Shown here: piece by piece, positions 1 through 7,687 of the stretch
Position numbering within the stretch: position 1 is the stretch's first letter
Layout of the letters: every line of letters begins with the position of its first letter
Assembly (NCBI GenBank): GCA_021793315.1
Contig: JAJYSZ010000014.1
Location: 1-48,434, forward strand
DNA: 48,434 nucleotides
Source: Bacillota bacterium
GTDB lineage: Bacteria > Bacillota > Sulfobacillia > JAJZYS01 > JAJYTV01
Reading direction: 5' to 3'
Program-made: the position numbers and the translations under genes
The notes under the pieces: generated by a model
The model's input: the letters and a program-made list of their open reading frames with translations, nothing else
The model's database searches: none
Told to the model about the DNA's origin: nothing

Positions 1-391
1 TACCGGCCCTTCATCGGCATGAGGTTCTTCACTACTACGGGCTCATATGCCACCCGCCGCGCATTCTCGGCCCTTGCGTTTCCGCTTGTGGCCTCGTTAC
101 CGGTGTCCTTCCCACCGGACACGACGGGCTTCCCCGGGTAAGTCGCGCATGCCTGAGAGTGAGGCCATCCGTCACAACTCCATGGGTTATCCAGCTTTCG
201 GGCTTTCCCACATTTCGCAAGGTTACCCACCCATCGAGCCAATCGGTACGCCTGCGCTATGTCCCACTCTCTCCCTTCGGCTTCCTTCGGACCCCACCGT
301 TACCGGTGACGCCCTTGCCTACAGGTTGCCTTCCCGCTGGTGAGGCGGCGGGGGCGTTCTCCCCCTGGCATTGCGCACATGCCGGGCGCAC
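1..391 (-). mobile_element. Group IIC intron, 5' part (cut by window edge)
   Basis: Read on the minus strand from 391, the sequence opens with GTGCGCCCGGCATG, the GUGYG start of a group II intron. It continues with GGCAAGGGCGTC and GTCCGAAGGAAGCC, elements that I recall in the same order in domain I of the Oceanobacillus group IIC intron. It lies immediately after a terminator hairpin and its T tract, the usual insertion site of class C introns. A possible start of the intron-encoded reverse transcriptase (ATG at 20) is only six codons from the edge. Neither the reverse transcriptase nor domains V and VI are inside the window, so whether the intron is complete is unknown. Confidence 0.75.
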
Positions 392-421
392 AAAAGACCG
401 CCTGGCGAATTCGCCAGGCGG
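392..421 (-). terminator. Intrinsic terminator of the Vgb-like gene, target of the intron
   Basis: A perfect 10-bp stem (CCGCCTGGCG / CGCCAGGCGG) with an AATT loop is followed on the minus strand by TCTTTT. It lies 18 bases after the stop of the Vgb-like gene. The intron starts at the next base. Confidence 0.85.
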
Positions 422-439
422 CCCTGCAACTTCGTGCTC

Positions 440-1921
440 TCAGGTGCACTGCGGCGGGAAGATGGCCGACGGCGGGCATGCGCCCAGCGGCAAAGTGACG
501 CACGGCGCGGGCGTGCAGTACCCATAGGCAGGCACCAGGAGCTGGACCGTCGCCGTCGAGGTGAAGGTCGCGCAGAAGGTCACCACCGTGCAGATGGTCT
601 CGTCGATGATGGCGGGTGGCGTACAGGTGGCGCTCAACACTGTGCACGACTGGCTGGTGCCCGACGGCCCGCAGAGCGTGACCGTCTTGAACAGGCTGAC
701 CGCTTCCTGGGCGATACCGCCCAAGCCGTCGAAGGAGACGTTGAAGTCCACGGTGGCGCTGAGGACGAAGGTCGCCTCGACGTAGTCCGCGGTGGCGGCA
801 GCGACGCTGCCCACGAACGCGCAGCTCACGCTCGACACGCTGCAGCTGATGGCTGGGCTCGGAGCAGGGTCTTGCATCAGTGGCGCGCAGACCATCGGCG
901 ACGTGTCCTGCTGGTAGCAGTAGTCGAAGACCTTGTCGACGGCGATGCAGGCGATCTCGGTGGGCGCTGGGCAGCCGCCCGGGCCGCACGGACCGGGAGC
1001 GACCTGCGTGAAGACTTCGCCGATGCTGTTCTTGGCGGGATCCGTGTACCAGAGCGTGCCGTCGAAGCCGGTCGCGATCATGAAGGGGCTGCTGCCGGAG
1101 CCGGCGGGGATCTCGGTGATGGCGAGAGTGGCGGGATCGACGAAGCCGAGATTGCCGATGCCCTCGGTGAACCAGACCTTACCGTCTGGGCCGGCCGCGA
1201 TGCCCGCTACCGCAGACTTGACGGTCGGGGTGGTGAGCTCCGTGACGGCCAGCGACAGGGGGCTGATCTTGCCGAGACCGTTGCCGAGGCCGGTCGTGCC
1301 GGGCAGGGTGAACCACATGTTGCCGTCCGGTCCGAGCGTGATCGCGAAGGGCGAGCTGTTCGGGTTCGGCAACTTGACCTCGGCCATGCCCATGGTGGCC
1401 AGGACGATCTGCACAACGGCGGCGTCTCCGACGTGGGATTCGGTGAACCAGACGCTTGCCGGCCCGCCCGCGATGCCCAGCGGCGCGGAGTTGGGCGTCG
1501 GTGTCGGGAACTCGGTGATGATCGTGCTCGCAAGATCGAGACGGCCGACCTGCGAGGCGAACGATTCCGTGAACCAGATGTTGCCGTCCGGTCCCACGGC
1601 GATGTCGAGCGGGCGGCTGTCCGGAGTCGGGATCGGCACTTCGAGGATGTCCAGGGTTGCGGGATCCACGCGCGCCAGATTGTTGCCGTTCGCCTCCACC
1701 AGCCAGATGACGCCGTAGGGGTCCACGGTGATCCCGGCGGGTTGGCTGTCGGCGGTGGGCAGGTTGAGCTCAGTGAACGTCCCGGTGGGCACATGGTACC
1801 TGCCCACCTTGTTTGTGTTGAACTCGGTGAACCAGATATCGGGCCCCGAGGCGACCGCCACGTCCCACGGGTTGCTCCCGGGCGTCGGAATCGGGAACTC
1901 GACAATGGCGTGATTAGCCAC
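440..1921 (-). CDS. Vgb/streptogramin-lyase-like beta-propeller protein with Cys-rich C-terminus
   Basis: The protein has 493 aa. Residues 1 to about 300 form repeated blades of the type GPDGNxWFTE...IxExPxPTPxS, as in virginiamycin B lyase (Vgb) and NHL-like propellers. The C-terminal 180 or so residues are different: rich in Cys, Thr and Val, with a KVFDYCYQQD motif and no membrane anchor. The GTG start at 1921 has GGAAGGAGAT at the right distance; an upstream extension lacks this. Vgb enzymes linearise streptogramin B antibiotics, but most propellers of this kind have no proven lyase activity, and I cannot confirm a catalytic His here. An extracellular or spore-surface role is only a guess from the Cys-rich tail. 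No signal peptide is evident. Confidence 0.8.
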   Translation of the reverse strand: MANHAIVEFPIPTPGSNPWDVAVASGPDIWFTEFNTNKVGRYHVPTGTFTELNLPTADSQPAGITVDPYGVIWLVEANGNNLARVDPATLDILEVPIPTPDSRPLDIAVGPDGNIWFTESFASQVGRLDLASTIITEFPTPTPNSAPLGIAGGPASVWFTESHVGDAAVVQIVLATMGMAEVKLPNPNSSPFAITLGPDGNMWFTLPGTTGLGNGLGKISPLSLAVTELTTPTVKSAVAGIAAGPDGKVWFTEGIGNLGFVDPATLAITEIPAGSGSSPFMIATGFDGTLWYTDPAKNSIGEVFTQVAPGPCGPGGCPAPTEIACIAVDKVFDYCYQQDTSPMVCAPLMQDPAPSPAISCSVSSVSCAFVGSVAAATADYVEATFVLSATVDFNVSFDGLGGIAQEAVSLFKTVTLCGPSGTSQSCTVLSATCTPPAIIDETICTVVTFCATFTSTATVQLLVPAYGYCTPAPCVTLPLGACPPSAIFPPQCT

Positions 1922-2259
1922 GGTTGTATCTCCTTCCCGCGACAGAACATTGCTACACCGTATTCCGCCATGGCTCCGTGGGTGTGCCAGGCGTCCGCAT
2001 GCGCACGTGGTCGGACGCACGCCCACGCCAGTGCCAAAGCACGATGCGCTGTTTCAGCCATATGTTCCTGACCTCTCGGACGGCCCTTTACCCATCTGGA
2101 TGGGTTCCGGTCCGGCGGATGGATGAACCAAGCGGTCCTTCCTGCACGGAGGACCGCCTTTGGTGACCTGGACCACAAAAGGCCAGCCGGCCCGCGGGCT
2201 ACATGGGAGGTGAACGGCCGACAGGGCCCGTCGGCAACTGCCTTGAAGGAGGTCGCTTC
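1922..2259. other. Divergent intergenic region between the Vgb-like gene and narK-like gene
   Basis: No gene seen in 338 bases. It holds a hairpin at 2132-2157 (GCGGTCCT / AGGACCGC) upstream of the narK-like gene. This has only a short CTTT after it, so it is a weak terminator or leader element. It resembles in sequence the hairpin at 3593-3624 on the other side of the transporter gene. Confidence 0.4.
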
Positions 2260-3576
2260 GTGCCCACCGATCAAGCGAAGTTCCGCATTACCGGCACCAT
2301 GAACCAGGCGCTCTGGGTCGCGACACTCGGCTTCTTTGGCGGCTTCGCGGGCGTCGCCATCTTCGGACCCCTGGTGCCCAAGTTCACGCTGCTGCTCGGC
2401 CTGACGCCGGCCGCGGCGGGGCTCCTGTCGGGCATCCCGAACTTCACGGGATCGCTCCTGCGCATCCCCTTCGGCGCATGGGTCGACAGCCGCGGCGGCA
2501 AGCGGCCCTTCCTCATCCTGCTCGCCATCACCCTGCTCGGCATTGCTCTTCTCCTGCTCCTGCTCCACGCGGACTACCCGACCCACATGGCCGGACTCTA
2601 CCCAGTCCTCCTGATCCTCGGCATGCTGATCGGATCCGGCATCGCCACGTTCTCGGTCGGCATCGCGCAGGTCTCATACTGGTTCCCGAGGCGCCAGCAG
2701 GGCGGCCCGCTCGGCATCTACGCCGGTCTCGGCAACGCGGCGCCGGGCCTCTCCTCCTGGCTGCTGCCGCTCGCGGTCGGCGGGCTCGGCTTGCTCTCGG
2801 CCTACAGCATCTGGTTCGCCCTGCTGCTCGTCATCACGGTCATCTACGCGCTGAGGGTCAAGGACGCGCCCTGGTTCCAGCTCAGGCGCCAGGGAGCCGG
2901 TGACAAGGAGATCGCAGCGACGATGCGCGCGCTGCATCAGGACATGGTGCCGACCGGCTCCACCTGGCAAGGTCTGCGCGAGGCGGCCAAGGTGCCCGAG
3001 ACCTGGGCGCTCGTCCTCCTCTACTTTCTCTCCTTCGGCGGCTTCCTCGCCCTCACCACATGGCTGCCGTCCCTCTGGCACGTCGCCTACCACGAGGCTC
3101 TGACCACCGGCGGAGTGCTCACCCTCACCTTCTCGCTGCTCGCCTCCCTCGTCCGCGTGCCCGGCGGACTGCTCGCGGACCGTGTCTCCGTACGTTTCGC
3201 CCTGATGGGCAACCTCGCCATCATGCTGATCGGGGCCCTCGTGATGGCCTTCGCTCCGGATGTCGCCGTGGCGGTGGCCGGCGAGGTGGTGCTCGCGATC
3301 GGCATCGGCCTCCAGAACGCGGTCGTGTTCAAGCTCGTGCCGCGCTACGTGCCCCAGGCGGTCGGGGGAGCTTCAGGCTGGGTCGGGGGGCTTGGCGCCT
3401 TCGGCGGCTTCGTCCTGCCGCCTCTCATGGGCTATATCGCGGGCCAGACCGCCACCTACCCGCTTGGTCTGCTGGCCGTGGTGGCCGTCATCCTGATCGA
3501 CATGCTGGTCGTCGCGTGGCTCGGCAGCCTGGCGCGCCGTCGCGGCACATCTGCCGACCTCACGGCCGCCAGTTGA
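2260..3576 (+). CDS. NarK/NasA-type nitrate/nitrite MFS transporter
   Basis: The protein has 438 aa and about 12 membrane segments. It carries the MFS loop 2-3 motif (GAWVDSRGGKRP) and a NarK-like segment in the second half (GIGLQNAVVFKLVP, then GGLGAFGGFVLPP), which resembles the nitrate-signature regions of nitrate/nitrite porters. The GTG start at 2260 has AAGGAGGTC five bases upstream. It converges on the molybdoenzyme operon and shares a bidirectional terminator with it. A role in nitrate uptake or nitrite export is the family expectation, but no recognisable nitrate or nitrite reductase of the usual nar or nas layout is next to it, and other anions are possible. Confidence 0.82.
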   Translation: MPTDQAKFRITGTMNQALWVATLGFFGGFAGVAIFGPLVPKFTLLLGLTPAAAGLLSGIPNFTGSLLRIPFGAWVDSRGGKRPFLILLAITLLGIALLLLLLHADYPTHMAGLYPVLLILGMLIGSGIATFSVGIAQVSYWFPRRQQGGPLGIYAGLGNAAPGLSSWLLPLAVGGLGLLSAYSIWFALLLVITVIYALRVKDAPWFQLRRQGAGDKEIAATMRALHQDMVPTGSTWQGLREAAKVPETWALVLLYFLSFGGFLALTTWLPSLWHVAYHEALTTGGVLTLTFSLLASLVRVPGGLLADRVSVRFALMGNLAIMLIGALVMAFAPDVAVAVAGEVVLAIGIGLQNAVVFKLVPRYVPQAVGGASGWVGGLGAFGGFVLPPLMGYIAGQTATYPLGLLAVVAVILIDMLVVAWLGSLARRRGTSADLTAAS

Positions 3577-3592
3577 ATCCCGGACCGACAAG

Positions 3593-3624
3593 AAGGACCG
3601 CCTCCTGCGAGGGAGGCGGTCCTT
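3593..3624. terminator. Bidirectional terminator
   Basis: A 13-bp perfect stem (AAGGACCGCCTCC / GGAGGCGGTCCTT) between the convergent transporter gene and the molybdoenzyme operon. T-rich ends are short on both sides. Confidence 0.7.
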
Positions 3625-3697
3625 CACCATCAGCCATTGTCGCCGGTCGCTTCTTTGAGCCGCGCGGCCACCGGGCCATGCCGGTCAGCACGCGCTG

Positions 3698-5086
3698 TCA
3701 TCCACGCTGCAACGCCGCGCGACACTCCGGGCAGTAGTCCAATCGGTCGACGAGCACGCCGGTGAACCCGGCTTCCAGCATGCGCCGGCGCAGTGCCGCC
3801 ACGAACGTCGGTGACTCGTACGGCAGGCCGCATCCCTGGCAAACCGCCTTCTTGGCCCGGAAGACCTCCCGTGGGCCGAGGAGATCCCCGACTGATGCGC
3901 GGGATATCCCAAGCACGTGTTCGGGGCAGATCCGGCTGCACGCCCCACAGCCCGTGCAGAGCCCGGGGTCGACCTGCAGCGCCGTAAAGTCCGCCGCCTC
4001 CTCTATCCAGCAGGCAGTCGTGGGGCAGGCGTTGACGCAAGCGCCGCAGAGCGTGCACGCACCCTCAAGTTGGGGTGCCCAGCCAAGACCCGGCCATGTG
4101 TCCAGCTTGGCTCTTTCGGCCAGGGCGGGCTCCAGCCGCCGCATGGCCGCCGCGATCTTCGACCGTCGAGGCGCTGTGGCAACATCGGGCACCTCGGCCG
4201 ATGGGGAGTCCTCTGGTTTGGCCACGAGAGCCGTGCTCAGGAGTTCAAGGCGCTCGATGGCGGCTTCGGCCTGCCCGCGCATGGGGCAGTCGCTCTTCGG
4301 GCAGGTGAGCTCAGGCAGGCGTCCAGTCTCGCCCAAGCACGTGAGCAGGTGATGCCAGCCCACTTCGCCGACACAGCCCACCGGCAGGCTGACGTCGCCC
4401 ACCGGAACATCGCGCGGCGTCCAGGGGCAGCGCAAGGTCAGCGCCGGGCCATCCGCCGCGCCGGACAAGACTTGCAGGGCCGCCTGCCACTGCCCGTCGC
4501 CCAGGTACGGGCTCTCGAGTGCGCCCGTCGGGCACTCTGCGACGCAGGCGCCGCAACTTGTGCAGCGCTCGACGTCGATGGCTGCGGCAGCGCCTGAAAG
4601 CTTTATCGCCGCCTCAGGGCAGGCGGCGGCGCACTTGTCGCAGCCCTTCGCCTGCAGGCAGATCTCCGCCTCGAACCAAGGCACGGGCGGCAGCGGGCGG
4701 CCGAGCGGCAAAGGGATCTGCAGGAGCGCGCGCCTGGTCATCTCCCGCGGCGGCGGCGAGACATCCCGCTCGGGCGGACGGCCCCTGCGGCCCGCCGTGA
4801 CGCGGGCGATCTCCGCATCTATCTGGAGGAAGAGGGGGCCCCGCCCCGCCGCATTCGCGGCGGGGTCCCACGCTACCGCCGCAAGCTCCCCGGGGTCGCC
4901 TGGCGGCAACTCGCTGCCCGGGCGCAGCAGGACGAGGAGAGGGCCGTCCCGCGCATCCCGCCGTGTGGCCGGGAGGCGCAGCGGCGTGAAGGCAAGCTCC
5001 GGCCAGCGCTCCTGCAGATGCTGGCGCAGGGCAGGCGCGAGATCCTTGGGCAGTTCGGGATCCAGACCAATCTCAATCTGCGACAA
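3698..5086 (-). CDS. Poly-ferredoxin of the molybdoenzyme operon (multiple 4Fe-4S)
   Basis: The protein has 462 aa from a TTG at 5086 with GGGGGAG eight bases upstream. The N-terminal 130 residues have no recognised domain. Two ferredoxin pairs follow: one with CxxxxGCDKCAAACP and CTSCGACVAECP, one with CTLCGACVNACP and CTGCGACSRICP. Between them lies a Cys-containing segment (LTCPKSDCPM), and the protein ends in a zinc-ribbon-like pair (CQGCG ... YCPEC). No signal peptide is seen, so it is likely cytoplasmic. It is the last gene of the operon, 22 bases after torD. It may carry electrons to or from the respiratory complex, or serve in cofactor or cluster assembly. The first cluster motif has irregular spacing. 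Function not established. Confidence 0.8.
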   Translation of the reverse strand: MSQIEIGLDPELPKDLAPALRQHLQERWPELAFTPLRLPATRRDARDGPLLVLLRPGSELPPGDPGELAAVAWDPAANAAGRGPLFLQIDAEIARVTAGRRGRPPERDVSPPPREMTRRALLQIPLPLGRPLPPVPWFEAEICLQAKGCDKCAAACPEAAIKLSGAAAAIDVERCTSCGACVAECPTGALESPYLGDGQWQAALQVLSGAADGPALTLRCPWTPRDVPVGDVSLPVGCVGEVGWHHLLTCLGETGRLPELTCPKSDCPMRGQAEAAIERLELLSTALVAKPEDSPSAEVPDVATAPRRSKIAAAMRRLEPALAERAKLDTWPGLGWAPQLEGACTLCGACVNACPTTACWIEEAADFTALQVDPGLCTGCGACSRICPEHVLGISRASVGDLLGPREVFRAKKAVCQGCGLPYESPTFVAALRRRMLEAGFTGVLVDRLDYCPECRAALQRG

Positions 5087-5108
5087 AAGACTCGCTCCCC
5101 CAAGCGGT

Positions 5109-5750
5109 TCAGAGGCTGGCGCACCCCAGGACTTCGACGAGAGCAGGCAGCCAGGAGTCTGTGAGGCTGGCAACGCGTTCGTAAAACGGCAGCTTCGCAG
5201 CCTCCCGCACCTTCGCGCAGAGCGGCGGCAGCCAGACCGCGAGGTGCTCCCCCAGGAGCTCACAGGCTGCGGCACTTTGCGGCTCGCCGGCCTGAAGGCC
5301 GTACGCCACCGCTTCCCACTCCGCCGAGACGTGATCTGGGAGTTCGCGCAGTTCCTTACGCATCCGCACGCCGATATCGTCGTAGAGGTCGGCCACCCTG
5401 CCGGTGACGGCGCCGACGACAGTTCCTTCCTCGAGCTTCGGCCGGTCCTTGCGCCAGAGCGCCTCGTAAGGAGGGCAGGGCACGGTGCCAGGGCCTACGA
5501 AGAGCCGCTCGTACTCCTCCGCGAGCACGCGGCGCGGGGCCGCGAGGGCTTCGCGCAGCGACGGGAGGACCTCCTCGCCCCGCCCGAGGGCGTCGGCCAC
5601 GAGCGCGAGGTCGTCCTGCAGCGCCTGGCTACGCCAGAGCCGCAGGGCCTTCATCTCCGGTTCGCCCCAGAAGGCGGCCAGGGCCGCCGCCGCCGCGGAT
5701 GCAGCGACGTGCGGCGTCAGGCCCTGGGCGATGAGGTCAGTCCGCGACAT
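5109..5750 (-). CDS. TorD/DmsD-family molybdoenzyme chaperone
   Basis: The protein has 213 aa and is mostly helical. It contains EYERLFVGPG followed by CPPYE, the signature region of the TorD/DmsD/NarJ family. These cytoplasmic chaperones bind the twin-arginine leader of a molybdoenzyme and hold it until the cofactor is inserted. The ATG start at 5750 overlaps the NrfD gene by 14 bases, which points to translational coupling. Its client should be the catalytic subunit encoded two genes upstream. Confidence 0.85.
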   Translation of the reverse strand: MSRTDLIAQGLTPHVAASAAAAALAAFWGEPEMKALRLWRSQALQDDLALVADALGRGEEVLPSLREALAAPRRVLAEEYERLFVGPGTVPCPPYEALWRKDRPKLEEGTVVGAVTGRVADLYDDIGVRMRKELRELPDHVSAEWEAVAYGLQAGEPQSAAACELLGEHLAVWLPPLCAKVREAAKLPFYERVASLTDSWLPALVEVLGCASL

Positions 5751-6954
5751 GCTCAGCCGCCTCCTGGATGGTGCGGCTCAGGTGCAGACGTCGATAGCCG
5801 ACCGCGATCGCCAGGGCGATCAGGGCAAACATGCCGAGGGTGATCAGGTACTCGACCCATGTCGGGCTGTAGTGGCCGATGAGCTGGAAGGAGCCGCTGG
5901 ACGAGACGGCGCCGAGCGAGGTGCCCGGTGGCAGCTGGATCAGCGGGTTGACGAACGCGGGAATGACCAGCTCGATGCGGAAGGCGTAGACGCCCATCAG
6001 GATGAGCGCCGCCGCAAGGGCCAGGTTGCTCGCCTTTGCACGGAGCTTCGAGGAGGCGAGGATGATGAAAGGCACCAGCCCGCCGATGACCCATTCGAAC
6101 CAGAAAGTCAGCTGGTAGGGGCCTCCCGGCAGGATGAGGTCCAACACCTGGCGGTCCTTCGGGATGTTGTCCCAGGCGATGGTGACATAGTCCGAGGCGA
6201 CGAAGAAGAGGTCGACGAAGAGCGCCATGACCATCAGCCCGGCAAGCCAGCGCCAGGTGGCCCGAGGGATTGCCAGGCCCTGGTAGCGCTGCAGGATCCA
6301 GGCGATCAGAACGATCAAGGCGGTGCCCGACAAGATGGCGGACGCCACGAAGATGGGCGCCATGAGCGCCGTGTTCCACCATGGCCGCGACATCTGCAGC
6401 CCGAAGATGATGGCCGTGATCGAGTGCAGCAGCACCGCGAGTGGCAGGCCGATGAAGGCCAGTGTCGTCAGAGTCGCCTTGCGCTCGGGCCGGCGCACCA
6501 TCACCCAGAGCTCGGTGGCGGAGAAGAGGAAATAGACGGTGATGATCATGACGTCCCAGACGAGCGGCGAGGTCCAGTTCGGGAAGATGAAGAGGTTCAG
6601 CACCCGGATCGGCTGACCCAGGTCCGGGATGATCATCAGGCCCGCAGCGGCGGAGAAGACGGCCGCCGTCAGGACGCCGAGGCGCGCCAGCGGTCGCAGG
6701 GCCTCGATGTGGAAGACCTCGGCGGAGGAGGCGACGATCAGGCCGCCGGCGGAGAGGCCGACGAGGTAGGCGAAGGTGAAGATATACATGCCCCAGGAGA
6801 CCACGTCGCGCATGCCGGTGGCGGCAAGGCCGTGGCCGAGCTCGTAGATCCAGGCAACGAGGCCAAGCAGCGCGAGGACGCCGAGGACCCAGGTCCAGGG
6901 GCTGCGCGCAAGGCCGGGAGCCGTAGGCAGGTCTGTGCGGACACTGCTGACCAT
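5737..6954 (-). CDS. NrfD/PsrC-family membrane anchor subunit
   Basis: The protein has 405 aa and about 10 hydrophobic segments. It matches the polysulfide reductase NrfD family in overall pattern, including an early WGMYIFTFAYLVGLSAGG segment and LWVMVRRPERK in a loop. Subunits of this kind exchange electrons with the quinone pool and hold the ferredoxin and molybdopterin subunits at the membrane. The ATG start has GAAAGGGG upstream. It sits between the ferredoxin gene (19-base gap) and torD (overlap). Confidence 0.9.
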   Translation of the reverse strand: MVSSVRTDLPTAPGLARSPWTWVLGVLALLGLVAWIYELGHGLAATGMRDVVSWGMYIFTFAYLVGLSAGGLIVASSAEVFHIEALRPLARLGVLTAAVFSAAAGLMIIPDLGQPIRVLNLFIFPNWTSPLVWDVMIITVYFLFSATELWVMVRRPERKATLTTLAFIGLPLAVLLHSITAIIFGLQMSRPWWNTALMAPIFVASAILSGTALIVLIAWILQRYQGLAIPRATWRWLAGLMVMALFVDLFFVASDYVTIAWDNIPKDRQVLDLILPGGPYQLTFWFEWVIGGLVPFIILASSKLRAKASNLALAAALILMGVYAFRIELVIPAFVNPLIQLPPGTSLGAVSSSGSFQLIGHYSPTWVEYLITLGMFALIALAIAVGYRRLHLSRTIQEAAEHVAD

Positions 6955-6973
6955 AGTTCGCGAACCCCTTTCT

Positions 6974-7681
6974 TCAGTCGGACACCTTGTTCGGGTGCGA
7001 GGACGGCAGGTAGAAGATATTAGGGTCCGTGCCTAGCTCCGCGAGGAGCTGCTCGGCCCCTTCCTGGTTGACGAGCACCGAGACCTCGCTCCTCGGATCG
7101 TCGAGGTCGCCGAAGACCCGCGCCCCGACCGGACAGACGTCCACGCAGAACGGCTGCTCGTGCGCGTCGATGCGCTCGACGCAGAGCGTGCACTTCTCCA
7201 CGACCCCGACTGGCCGCACCGGCTCGAAGACGAGGCGGCCGTCTGTCCGGTAATCCGAGCCGTAGCCGATCACGAAGTCCGGTTCGCGCTTGGCCGGGCC
7301 CCAGTTGAAGATGCGGACACCGTAGGGGCAGGCCGCAACGCAGTAGCGGCAGCCGATGCAGCGCTCGTAGTCGATCAGGATCAGGCCGTCGTCGCGCCGG
7401 AAGGTGGCCCCGACCGGGCAGACCTTCTCGCAAGGTGCGTTGTTGCAGTGCTGGCATGCGAGCGGCAGGAAGGCGAGGTCAAGGTTCGGAAACGTGCCGT
7501 GCGGCACATCCACGGCGGGTGTGGCCGGAGCGGCGATCTGCGCCGAGCTGTCGGGCTCCGTCGTGAGCACGCGGTTCCACCAGTAGCCGAGGGGCTCGTC
7601 GTTGATGGCCTTGCAGCCGACAGCGCAGGTCCAGCAGCCGACGCACTTGCTCTGGTCGATGACCATTCCCCAGCGGGCCAT
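6974..7681 (-). CDS. Four-cluster 4Fe-4S electron-transfer subunit (DmsB/PsrB-like)
   Basis: The protein has 235 aa with sixteen Cys in four groups: C13-C16-C19-C23, C76-C79-C84-C88, C108-C111-C114-C118 and C164-C167-C179-C183. This is the usual layout of the beta subunit in DMSO, polysulfide and tetrathionate reductases. There is no leader of its own, so it is expected to be exported with the Tat-bearing catalytic subunit. It starts six bases after the stop of that gene. Confidence 0.92.
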   Translation of the reverse strand: MARWGMVIDQSKCVGCWTCAVGCKAINDEPLGYWWNRVLTTEPDSSAQIAAPATPAVDVPHGTFPNLDLAFLPLACQHCNNAPCEKVCPVGATFRRDDGLILIDYERCIGCRYCVAACPYGVRIFNWGPAKREPDFVIGYGSDYRTDGRLVFEPVRPVGVVEKCTLCVERIDAHEQPFCVDVCPVGARVFGDLDDPRSEVSVLVNQEGAEQLLAELGTDPNIFYLPSSHPNKVSD

Positions 7682-7687
7682 CCTGCG

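Noticed and set aside
371-2071. Long plus-strand open frame opposite the Vgb-like gene
   Set aside because: It is a mirror of codon bias in a GC-rich gene; its product is Arg/Gly/Asp-rich with no motifs, and the minus-strand gene has clear propeller repeats.
2132-2157. Strong terminator or riboswitch upstream of the narK-like gene
   Set aside because: A hairpin is present but has only a short CTTT tail and no conserved riboswitch sequence; kept as a note in the intergenic entry.
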